From: Mesorhizobium_L sp035547755
GTDB taxonomy: Bacteria; Pseudomonadota; Alphaproteobacteria; Rhizobiales; Rhizobiaceae
Length of the DNA: 64,000 nucleotides
NCBI GenBank assembly: GCA_035547755.1
Contig: DASZUG010000090.1
Coordinates: 1-64,000, forward strand
Direction of reading: 5' to 3'
The translations under genes were made by a program, and so were the position numbers. Every line of letters starts with the position of its first letter. Position 1 is the stretch's first letter. Below are positions 8,920 to 16,623 of the stretch, in pieces. Under the pieces are notes generated by a model. That model saw only the letters and a program-made list of their open reading frames with translations. It had not been told where the DNA came from and did no database searches.

Positions 8920-9350
8920 TTAACACGTTGCCCGCCATGGCGCTCTCGCGCGCGTGCGCGGAAGGGCGGTCCACAAATCACAAAGGGCGGACTGCCTTCC
9001 GATCCTCTACGGTTGACCCGCCGATGGGCGCGGCAAGCGGTCCGGGGAGATTTTTTGGCGGGAGGGGATCAGACGGCCTTGAGCAAGGCTCAAAAATGGC
9101 GGCTTGGGGCCACCATACTCTCCTTAAGGTAAGGGTGAGCGCCGAAAACGCGCGCCTATGCAATCGTTTACCGCTTGAGATGCCAATCCGGGGGAGCGGT
9201 GGGGGAGTGGCAGGCCCGGCATCCGGGTTTAGGGGGTTAGGTGGGTTCCGACGAGGCCGACTCGAGATGGGCTTTGCCGCTTTGGTTTTGGAGCGGTATC
9301 GACGGCTTGCGTTCGGCCCTGCCAAAAACCCACCAATCCCCTAGAACCCA
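8920..9350. other. 431-bp gene-free stretch with imperfect inverted repeats; candidate replication origin
   Basis: No convincing gene; overlapping open frames here are of low complexity. An imperfect 23-bp inverted repeat, 18 of 23 positions matching, lies at 9225-9247 and 9327-9349. The right arm abuts the stop codon of the primase gene. A short hairpin ttgagc-aag-gctcaa lies near 9079-9093. In P4-like satellites the origin often lies near the primase gene, so an origin is a reasonable inference. A terminator for the primase transcript is the simpler alternative. Confidence 0.4.
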
Positions 9351-11783
9351 TTAGAACGGCATCTCGTCCTGCTCCGGCTCCGGTCCATCCACGGATTCGG
9401 CTTCGGCCAAATTCTCGACACGGTAGATTTTGCCTGACGAGTCCTGCCGAGCACGAAGAACTAGGCCGCCTACGATCCGGTCGACATGGCGAGACAACGC
9501 ATGCCCAATGCTCTTGGCGTTGAACAAGTGCCTCGGGGTCAAGGCGATCAGGGCCGACATGAGCTCCGATGGACGCTTGTCTACCCCACGCTGAAGCGGT
9601 GGCGCCTCATCATGATAAATCTCTGCGATTTCGCTTAGCCGCACCTCTCTCGCACCAAAGATGCGCCACCACAACATGAGTATTGTGGCGATCTCGGCCT
9701 TCTTGGGGTCGCTTTCGATAAGGCGTTCCCGAGTCATTGCGGGGTCCGCCTTACCGAGCCAGACTAACGCTTCCCTCACTATGTTCCACTCTTCAAACGA
9801 CCCTATCTTAGGCATCGCCCTTGGATAGCCTGCTGCGATGTAAGCTCGCAGGATCGTCAGTGCTGCTGCAACCAGTACTGGTCGTTCACTCCTTGCTTCA
9901 TCGCGTGGATCAAAGTCGTACTGGAGCTGATCGGGCCTTTCTGTACGAGCATCAAGGCGACAAATCAGCGCTCGCCGGCTGACGTCGCCAGCCAGAAGAA
10001 GGTTGTTGCCGGTGGCGATAACAACCGCTGTGGTCGGCAGGCTGATCATCTCGGACTTGCCGAGTATGCGGGTCCCCACGCTTTCCTGGGTCAACATCGA
10101 GCAGAGCAAGTCACCCCCGATAGGACGCTCGCAGTTGTCCAAAACGATGACCGGATCGCCAGCGATCAGCACAGAGGCGAGACGCTTCTGATCTTCTTCG
10201 GCGCTGGCTCCTTGGGACATCATGGCCGGAGCGTGGCCAGTTGCGATTATGCTAATCGTTTCCGCCAACAGAGATTTGCCGGTACCGGCGGTGGGCGCGT
10301 CGATTGCAAACATCGGAGCAGCTCTGAGGCTAGGCCGTACAAGGGCAGTCAGAACGGCCGCAAGCGCAACGCTGCTGGACTCTTCATTTGCAAAGCTGAA
10401 AGCGCGAAAGGGGTGTTGCAGTTGCGCCAGTGCACGCTCAGCGTCCTCTCGTGTGGGAGAGTTCGGTATCGGCGGAAATATAACACCGCCGGGATCGTAG
10501 AACATGCGCGACGCGGCATCATATCCTGGTGTTTGAAGGATCGACCCATCCGACCGCAGCATCGGTGCCTGTGTTATTCCGATCAAGGAAGGAACTCGCC
10601 AACTACCGACACGGGCAAGGTAAGTGGATGCGACCTTCGCTGGCGGATCGATACGCACGGGGTGTTCCGTTCCGGATTTCGACCAGCTTGCAGCGAGGGA
10701 TAGTTGCTCGATAAGCCAGGCCTGCTTGACCTCTCTCAGCATGACAGTTCCGCCTGTCCGACGAACTCCCGCTATCTGTTCATTCGCGTCCAGAACCACT
10801 ACCCGGACCAGCGTTTCGCCGCGCTGATAGACGCCAGCACCACCATCGATCAGCGCCTTTTCCGCCTCGTCAACGATTTGGGGAAGTATGCCTGGAAGCA
10901 CCAAGATATCTCGGCTTGTTCTGGTTTCCGTGGACACAGCGCCACCACCGAGCCATTTTCTAAGAGTGGCCTCCAATTCGCCGATCCCCAGCCTCTCACA
11001 TAGCTCCGGTAGGCCCCATGTAGGCTCATCGGCGGCTATCTTAGCGCGCGTAGCAGCTGCCTTTCCGCCGCGCTTACTCGCTTCATCATCACCTGCAAGG
11101 TGGGCCACCAGTGCAACGAGGTGATCTACCTCATTGTCCTCCAGCCCGACGCGCACAAGTGCGCCGGTAAGAGCCAAGCAAACATTGTCCCTATCTCCCG
11201 GCACTCTCGGGTAGACGTTCAGCACCACCGCCAAGGCAGCGCAGAGCCCGCCGCGTCGTTCGAGGTCATCTGCCGCCAGCTCAGGCACGTTGTCAGGCTC
11301 TTGGTCCCACCTCACGACCTCTCCCGTTGGGTGGATCGACGGCGGAAACATAGTCTGATGTTTGTCCCCTCTGATCTCCAGGACTGTGGTTCGGTCAACA
11401 AGAAGGGCGTCGGCGTTCTTTGCCGGCAATTGGAAGAGCAGCCGCCCCTTCGATAGATGGCATCGCACAATCCGATGTGATCGAAGCGAGCCGGGTCGAC
11501 CGAAGCTGGGCAGGTCGGCGAAGACGGCATCGGCAATCCTGGCTGCCTCCGGCCAGTCGAAGTCAATGTCAACGAGGCCATTCGACCTTTCGCCTAGGGC
11601 CACGCCGATATTGTCGTTCGAGGAAAATTCAGCCGAGATTTGCTGATCGCCCCAGACCACGGGAGTCTTCCACGAAGCCTTTGGGTTCTTGCCCGTGGGC
11701 TGGAGAGGGATTGGCTCCCAGCCCCTTTCCACAAAAGCGCGCGCCGCATCGATCGTCTGCACGAGGTTCATGAGCTCAGTCAT
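9351..11783 (-). CDS. Prim-pol primase / ATPase replication protein of the element
   Basis: 810 residues from ATG 11783 (MTELMNLVQTIDAARAFV). A longer in-frame extension exists but overlaps the AlpA gene and has no protein-like character. Residues ~10-200 are a bifunctional primase-polymerase N-terminal domain: GWEPIPLQPTGKNPK, then the metal-binding VDIDFD at 71-76, then EIRGDKHQTMFPPS. The C-terminal half holds a P-loop ATPase with APTAGTGKSLLAE and a Walker B PVIVLDNCE, resembling phage helicase/primase proteins. The role inferred is autonomous replication of the excised element. The start codon lies inside the end of the AlpA gene (8-bp overlap), so the two are coupled. The protein is large and complete, which suggests the element is still functional. 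Confidence 0.85.
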   Translation of the reverse strand: MTELMNLVQTIDAARAFVERGWEPIPLQPTGKNPKASWKTPVVWGDQQISAEFSSNDNIGVALGERSNGLVDIDFDWPEAARIADAVFADLPSFGRPGSLRSHRIVRCHLSKGRLLFQLPAKNADALLVDRTTVLEIRGDKHQTMFPPSIHPTGEVVRWDQEPDNVPELAADDLERRGGLCAALAVVLNVYPRVPGDRDNVCLALTGALVRVGLEDNEVDHLVALVAHLAGDDEASKRGGKAAATRAKIAADEPTWGLPELCERLGIGELEATLRKWLGGGAVSTETRTSRDILVLPGILPQIVDEAEKALIDGGAGVYQRGETLVRVVVLDANEQIAGVRRTGGTVMLREVKQAWLIEQLSLAASWSKSGTEHPVRIDPPAKVASTYLARVGSWRVPSLIGITQAPMLRSDGSILQTPGYDAASRMFYDPGGVIFPPIPNSPTREDAERALAQLQHPFRAFSFANEESSSVALAAVLTALVRPSLRAAPMFAIDAPTAGTGKSLLAETISIIATGHAPAMMSQGASAEEDQKRLASVLIAGDPVIVLDNCERPIGGDLLCSMLTQESVGTRILGKSEMISLPTTAVVIATGNNLLLAGDVSRRALICRLDARTERPDQLQYDFDPRDEARSERPVLVAAALTILRAYIAAGYPRAMPKIGSFEEWNIVREALVWLGKADPAMTRERLIESDPKKAEIATILMLWWRIFGAREVRLSEIAEIYHDEAPPLQRGVDKRPSELMSALIALTPRHLFNAKSIGHALSRHVDRIVGGLVLRARQDSSGKIYRVENLAEAESVDGPEPEQDEMPF

Positions 11784-11982
11784 GACCGCCTCCATCGACG
11801 GGAGACGCCGCTTTCCGGCTGGCAATCCAGTTCTCGATATCGTCTTCCGAGAAGGCGATGCGATTGGTGCCAATCCGGATAGACTTCGGAAACCGGCCAT
11901 CGCGAATGCGTCGATAGATTTCGGTCTTGGAGAGCGGGATACGCTCCATGACCTGCTTGAGTGAGAGTAGACGGTTCGGCAT
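11776..11982 (-). CDS. AlpA-family regulator / excisionase
   Basis: 68 residues from ATG 11982, chosen because GGAGGA lies 7 bases upstream; an ATG at 11997 would add five residues. The sequence LLSLKQVMERIPLSKTEIYR and then GRFPKSIRIG plus WIASRKAA is the winged-helix MerR-like fold of AlpA/excisionase proteins. In P4-like satellites and PICIs, AlpA drives excision or transcription of the replication module. It directly precedes and overlaps the primase gene. Confidence 0.9.
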   Translation of the reverse strand: MPNRLLSLKQVMERIPLSKTEIYRRIRDGRFPKSIRIGTNRIAFSEDDIENWIASRKAASPVDGGGHD

Positions 11983-12084
11983 GTCTGGGTCCTCCATGCG
12001 GCTACATGCAGGCCCATTCGAGCGGAGAGGATGCGATGTGAGGCGTGGGCTAAATCGGAGTAAATCAGGCCTATTAAGTCCCGC

Positions 12085-12729
12085 CTATTGACGATGCAGG
12101 TTTCTCTTGATCCGGCGAACCACAGTCTCGAAATTCGAGACGTCGTATCTGTGCGGCAAGCACTCGCTCGCTCCCATCAGGAATTCCATTGCCTCCGATT
12201 CGGCGACGCGCGGAGCAAGTTCACCCTTGGATGGGTCAAAGCCGGAGGCTTCCTCGTAGCGCTCTACAACGTGTCCGAACGGTTTATCCTTCTCGGTTAG
12301 CCAGAACTCGACCAGCACAACGGCAAAGGCCTGTAGCGGCCGTAGATCATGATCTGCGCCGGTCCGAGAATGACCGGGATTGCCGCGCGGTCGTTGATAG
12401 TGTTCGCGATACTCTTCCAGAAGCTCGGCGACGAACTGCAACTTTGGGCCGATAGGGTCTTCCAGACTGGATGGGTCTTGGAAGTATGCGACGTCCCGAT
12501 GCAACTCCGAGGGTAGTGCGCGCCATAGCCGCAACGCACGCTGAACGGCAGTGAGAGCCGGTTTCGTGTCAGGTACGTTACCCGTCGCTTGCTCGCGCCA
12601 AGCCCAAAAGGCCTGCTCGTCACGATATGCCTGGACAGCGCGCACCAATGCCTCGCGCAGCCGGTTCGCATCGAAGCCGTGATCCCGGGCAATTTCCTCA
12701 ACGAGTTCGGGCTGCAAGCTGATTGTCAC
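12085..12729 (-). CDS. Hypothetical protein coupled to the integrase
   Basis: 214 residues from GTG 12729 (VTISLQPELVEEIARDHG). The GTG overlaps the integrase stop (GTGA), so translation is coupled. The frame stays open further upstream inside the integrase, but that part is a shadow. The protein is soluble, charged and predicted helical, with no domain I can name. Its position downstream of an integrase suggests a function in excision, regulation or element stability, but nothing in the sequence proves it. Confidence 0.7.
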   Translation of the reverse strand: MTISLQPELVEEIARDHGFDANRLREALVRAVQAYRDEQAFWAWREQATGNVPDTKPALTAVQRALRLWRALPSELHRDVAYFQDPSSLEDPIGPKLQFVAELLEEYREHYQRPRGNPGHSRTGADHDLRPLQAFAVVLVEFWLTEKDKPFGHVVERYEEASGFDPSKGELAPRVAESEAMEFLMGASECLPHRYDVSNFETVVRRIKRNLHRQ

Positions 12730-13991
12730 TTCCGCACGATCTCCATCAAATGCGCGCCATAAGCGTGTAGCGCCTCGCGCTTCTCGTTCAGATAATCGTG
12801 CTTGTTGTAGATCTTCTGCAACCCCGACCGTGCGTGGCCTAGCACCGCGTCGCGGACTTCCTGATTGAAGCCGAGATTGGCAAGGCGCGTTTCGCAAGTG
12901 ACCCGCAGGTCGTGGATGCGAAAGTGCTGGAGGGTGGCCGCCTCGTTGCCCGTCTCCTGCCGCAGGTGCTTTTCCGCGCCCGCGTCGAGCGCCCGCTTGC
13001 CCTGCGAGAAGCCGGCGACGGGAACCCGGCCATGCTTCGAGGAGAATACGAAATAGTCGTTGCGGCCGGCCCAAACGGGGAAGGTCTCGAACAGCGTCCA
13101 GACGAACTCCGACATGGGCACGATGTGCTCGCGCCGGCTCTTGAAGCGCTCCTTGCCAAGATCGAGCCAGCGGTTCTCCGCGTCGATCTCCGAGCGCGTG
13201 CAGAAGCCCCACTCGGCCCGCCTCTGGCCGGTCAGCATGAGCACCTGATAGAGCGAGCCGAACGGGTAGCGCAGGTCCTCTGCAGCCTTCCAGATCGCCC
13301 GTAGCTCGATGTCGGTGAGCGCGCGGCCCGCCTCTGTGTTGCGGGCAAGGTCCGTCCGTTTCATGCCGGCGAGCGGATTGCTCTCGATGATCTCGCGATC
13401 AGCTGCCCAATTGAAGATGCGCGACATTTGCTTGCGCACCTCGCGCGCCGTGCCGATGCGACCGCTGGCGACAAGATCATCCATAATCTCATGGACCTCC
13501 GAGCGGCGAATGTCGGCAATCGGCCGGTCGCCAAGACGCGGCACGACATGCAGGCGAAGCACGCGCTCGACGTTCTGCCAGCTCGATATGGTCCGCATCG
13601 CGTCCTGCTTCACATGGCGGTCGAGAACGGCGGTAAAGGTATTCGCCCGCCGCTCCTTCACCGCCTCGATCAGTTCGGCCCTTGGGTCGATACCCTCATT
13701 GGCCTTGGCGATGATCGCGCGTGCCCGATCCCTCGCGCTGGCGAGGCTGATGACCGGCCACTTGCCCAGGGTGATACGGTGCTGCTTGCCGGCGAGCGGT
13801 CGGCCGCTGTCGGTCTCGCCGCCCTCGCCGAGTACCCGGTAGATCACGGAGAACGACTTCGCGCCCTGCTCGGTCACACGCAGCACGAGCCCAGGGCAAA
13901 GCTCGTCGCCCATCTCCAGCCGCCCGATCCTGGGCGGGTTCATGCGCTCCAACACCTGATTGGTCAGTCGCTTCTTGGTCGTCGTAGCCAT
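12726..13991 (-). CDS. int: Tyrosine recombinase (phage/satellite integrase)
   Basis: 421 residues, full length for the P4-type integrase family. The N-terminal arm-binding domain (residues ~1-110, CPGLVLRVTEQGAKSF) is followed by a core-binding domain and a catalytic domain. All catalytic residues can be placed: R257 in MLTGQRRAE, a lysine in ERFKSRREH, H360-x-x-R363 in RIHDLRVTC, H386 in VLGHARSG, and tyrosine Y395 in LQKIYNKHDY. The start at 13991 is 183 bp from the right attachment repeat (14174-14191), and the gene reads away from it. It probably catalyses recombination at the tRNA-Gly(GCC) core. The same orientation and distance relate the left partial integrase to 420-437. Confidence 0.95.
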   Translation of the reverse strand: MATTTKKRLTNQVLERMNPPRIGRLEMGDELCPGLVLRVTEQGAKSFSVIYRVLGEGGETDSGRPLAGKQHRITLGKWPVISLASARDRARAIIAKANEGIDPRAELIEAVKERRANTFTAVLDRHVKQDAMRTISSWQNVERVLRLHVVPRLGDRPIADIRRSEVHEIMDDLVASGRIGTAREVRKQMSRIFNWAADREIIESNPLAGMKRTDLARNTEAGRALTDIELRAIWKAAEDLRYPFGSLYQVLMLTGQRRAEWGFCTRSEIDAENRWLDLGKERFKSRREHIVPMSEFVWTLFETFPVWAGRNDYFVFSSKHGRVPVAGFSQGKRALDAGAEKHLRQETGNEAATLQHFRIHDLRVTCETRLANLGFNQEVRDAVLGHARSGLQKIYNKHDYLNEKREALHAYGAHLMEIVRK

Positions 13992-14156
13992 TGCTCCCCC
14001 GATGTGACAGAGTGGGTCGATCCGAATTTTCCAGGGTTTCCACGGGGAGCCGAAAGCTCCGGTTTTCAGTGGGACCCCACGGAACGAATCGTGTCCGCTC
14101 CCCGGAGCTACGACAATCAGTTTTGGGATGAGGAAGTTACTCGTCAGGACAGAAAG

Positions 14157-14411
14157 TTAAGCAGAATCAATGGCTTGCCAAGGTTGGGGTCTTGGCATGG
14201 AGCCGTTTATTGCGCTTGCGGCCTCTGACCTGTTCTGAACAACATAAGGCTTGACAATCACGACCGCGAAAGTCTGCGCCTGCTCGCGGATGACAGCCTC
14301 GAATGCGCATTGCCGTTTCTCCCTATGCTGCCATTTAAGGCTGCGGTTGTTGATCCAGTTCCAAGCCTCTTGGGGCAGCCAACCCAGGTAATCGCGGGTA
14401 ACTTCGATCAC
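14157..14411 (-). CDS. Short hypothetical frame spanning the right attachment core
   Basis: 84 codons from a GTG at 14411 (IEVTRDYLGWLPQEAWNWI, later FAVVIVKPYVVQ). The amino-terminal two thirds look protein-like. The last dozen or so codons read through the attachment repeat, so the present 3' end may have been created by the insertion. There is no clear ribosome site and no recognised family. It could be a truncated chromosomal gene at the right junction. Confidence 0.35.
   Translation of the reverse strand: MIEVTRDYLGWLPQEAWNWINNRSLKWQHREKRQCAFEAVIREQAQTFAVVIVKPYVVQNRSEAASAINGSMPRPQPWQAIDSA
14174..14191. other. Right attachment repeat of the element
   Basis: Exact copy of the 18-bp core found at 420-437 in the tRNA-Gly remnant. 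Unlike the left copy, it is not followed by the T arm and acceptor end of the tRNA; the next bases ttggcatggagcc bear no likeness to it. This could be a secondary insertion site, or the tRNA-like flank may have been lost in a later rearrangement. Confidence 0.7.
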
Positions 14412-14550
14412 GAGAAGAACTCGTTCTTATCGACATGAGGTCCGGGCTTGTCCCAAACCCCTTGCGCACTTAGCTGACGTTACAGGATACGAGCCGACCC
14501 GTCCGCCTACGGAAACCCCTGACGAAGCCCGTACAAGCCGGCCCTCCCCT

Positions 14551-16623
14551 TCACGCATGGCGCTCGCGCAAACCGAGGACCGCCAGCACGATCACAAGAC
14601 CGAGGATGATGCTCTTCATCGCGACAGGCAGCAAAAGACCGGTCAGGACCGTCGTCAGGGAAGTCAGCAGCAGCGCGCCGCCGAACATGCCAAGATAGTG
14701 GCCACGTCCGCCGGTCATCAATGTTCCCCCGATCACGACGACCGCGATGGCGGGCAGGAGATAGGGGTCCCCCATATCGTTGAAAGCCTGCCCGGAAAAG
14801 CCGACAAGCATGATGCCGACAAGCGCCGAACAAGCGCCGCTGAGCGCATAGGTTCTGATCAATGTCGAACCGACGGGAACGCCGGAAAAGAACGCCGCGG
14901 TACGGCTGTTGCCGATCGCCTTCAGATGTCTTCCATAGACGGTGTGACTGAGGAGAAGAGTAGCCAAAATTGCGAAAATCGCCAGTGCGAGGATCACCGG
15001 CGTGATACCCGCCACCTTTCCGGTCATCAGCCACGCGACGGACGGCGGCGCGACACCGTTCGGCGTGCCGTTCGAATAGACCAACGACAACCCGGCGACG
15101 ATGCCGTCCATTGCCAAAGTCATGATCAGCGGGAAAATGCCGAACAAGACAATGCCCAGGCCGCTGAGTGCGCCGATGCCGGCGCCAACGCCGATGACAG
15201 CGGGAACGGCCCAGAGAGCGGCGTGATCCGATCCATTAGCCCAGGATGTGAGAAGTATGCCCGCAAAGGTGATGACGGCGGGTGTGGAGAGGTCGAGGCC
15301 ACCACTCAGGATGACCGCTCCCTGTCCCAGCGCCAGGACGGCCATGAATGATGTAAGAACAAGCAGGGATTCGGCATAGTTGCCGGGCGTGATGCGTGTA
15401 CCGAACAGGGCAGCCGTGACCGCCAGCACAGCGAGAAGAGCGGCATATGCGGGCAGGGTGAAGCGGAGGGTTTGGGAGTTGCGCGCGAGCCAGCGGCCGA
15501 GCGTGCCATGCGGCAGACTGTCGTCCGGCCGGATCAGGCTAGCGGCCTTCGATCGCGCAGAGGGCCTCGGCATTTCGCCCCGCCTTCCCGAAGCGCTGCT
15601 CCAGGCCAGCCATTTGAGCCGCAAAGCCCCGGCATATTCGCGAAGGGGCGAACCGCGGCCGAACGAGGTCGCGAGAACGGCGGCGATGAGCATCAATCCC
15701 TCGACCGTCGAGGAATAGTAGGTCGAGACATTGAAGACGAGAAGCATGTTGACGATGAGGATGAGTATCAGCGCTCCCAAAATGGTACCCAGACATCCCC
15801 CACGGCCGCCCGCCAGAGATGTGCCCCCGAGCACCACGGCAACGAAGATGGGCAACAGCATCGGCGGCCCGACGGTGGGATCGCCCGTCGCCGTCTGGGC
15901 CGTAAGAAAGATGCCCGCGGCCGAATAGAACATGCCCCCCAAAACGAAGACCATGAAGCGTGTCATACACACCGGAACGCCTTTCGACAGCGCCGCTTCG
16001 GAATCGCTGCCGATCGAATAGAGGTTGATCCCGAATCGGGTCGCGCGCACGAGGAACCAGAGAGCCAGCGCACCGGCGAGAATGGCCGCGGGCATCGGCA
16101 CGGCGTTTGGAATCGCATCGCCGGTGAAAGCAGCGGAAAAAGCGGGGGGCACCGAACCGCCGGGCTGCTCCATGACCAGAAGCGTTAATCCCTCGACGAT
16201 GAACATCGTCGCCAACGTCACGATAACCGATTGCAGCCGAAGCACCACGACGAGGAAGCCGTTGAAGGCGCCTACGAAGGCACCCGCGAGGAGGGCGATC
16301 GCGGTCCACAACACCATCGATTCCGGTGTCGAGGCCATGTTCGCGGCCATGAGGCAATTGACGAGAGAGATGACGGCGCCCGCGGATAGATCCAGGCCGC
16401 CCGCAATGACGACGATCGTTTCCCCGATGGCCGCCAGGGCCAACGGCGTGGCGCTGTTGATGGTGCTTGACAGATCATAATAGCCGAAACCGTTGGACAG
16501 CTTGAACGTCAGGAGAATGACCACGGCCACCAAGGCTCCGCCGGCGACAAGCAATCCTTGGTGGCGTCGCGTGAAACGCTCGAAGCTCTTCGACCGATGA
16601 AAGGCGGCGGCGCTGACGGTCAC
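14551..16623 (-). CDS. CUT2-family ABC sugar permease, two RbsC-like units fused in one chain
   Basis: 690 residues. Two copies of the BPD_transp_2 (RbsC/AraH-like) permease lie head to tail: residues ~1-330 and ~385-690. They are joined by a hydrophilic basic linker (around RRGEMPRPSARSKAAS). Each half has the family signatures: GETIVVIAGGLDLSAGAV in the first, GQGAVILSGGLDLSTPAV in the second; then VVLGGTSLAGGRG and VVIGGTLMTGGRG. Single RbsC proteins are about 320 residues and usually form homo- or heterodimers, so this chain supplies both halves of the channel. It overlaps the ATPase gene by 4 bp and is the last gene of the leftward operon from 24047. The substrate is presumably a sugar or polyol, not determinable here. 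Confidence 0.9.
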   Translation of the reverse strand: MTVSAAAFHRSKSFERFTRRHQGLLVAGGALVAVVILLTFKLSNGFGYYDLSSTINSATPLALAAIGETIVVIAGGLDLSAGAVISLVNCLMAANMASTPESMVLWTAIALLAGAFVGAFNGFLVVVLRLQSVIVTLATMFIVEGLTLLVMEQPGGSVPPAFSAAFTGDAIPNAVPMPAAILAGALALWFLVRATRFGINLYSIGSDSEAALSKGVPVCMTRFMVFVLGGMFYSAAGIFLTAQTATGDPTVGPPMLLPIFVAVVLGGTSLAGGRGGCLGTILGALILILIVNMLLVFNVSTYYSSTVEGLMLIAAVLATSFGRGSPLREYAGALRLKWLAWSSASGRRGEMPRPSARSKAASLIRPDDSLPHGTLGRWLARNSQTLRFTLPAYAALLAVLAVTAALFGTRITPGNYAESLLVLTSFMAVLALGQGAVILSGGLDLSTPAVITFAGILLTSWANGSDHAALWAVPAVIGVGAGIGALSGLGIVLFGIFPLIMTLAMDGIVAGLSLVYSNGTPNGVAPPSVAWLMTGKVAGITPVILALAIFAILATLLLSHTVYGRHLKAIGNSRTAAFFSGVPVGSTLIRTYALSGACSALVGIMLVGFSGQAFNDMGDPYLLPAIAVVVIGGTLMTGGRGHYLGMFGGALLLTSLTTVLTGLLLPVAMKSIILGLVIVLAVLGLRERHA

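Larger units (their letters stand above)
420..14191. mobile_element. Integrated P4/PICI-like satellite element carrying an Avs-type defence operon
   Basis: The limits are the 18-bp direct repeats at 420-437 and 14174-14191, both identical to the anticodon region of tRNA-Gly(GCC). Inside are, from the right, an integrase, a coupled hypothetical gene, an AlpA-family regulator, a prim-pol/ATPase replication protein, an XRE repressor-like gene transcribed the other way, a small membrane protein, and a large STAND defence operon. No capsid, tail, terminase or conjugation gene is visible. This is the gene order expected of a phage satellite rather than a prophage or ICE. The left repeat carries the rest of the tRNA 3' end and the right one does not, so the exact insertion history is uncertain. 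Confidence 0.75.

Noticed and set aside
8928..9344. 138-codon plus-strand frame (and a minus frame in the same place)
   Set aside because: Composition is Gly/Arg/Pro-rich low complexity, with no ribosome site; it fits non-coding GC-rich DNA with inverted repeats.
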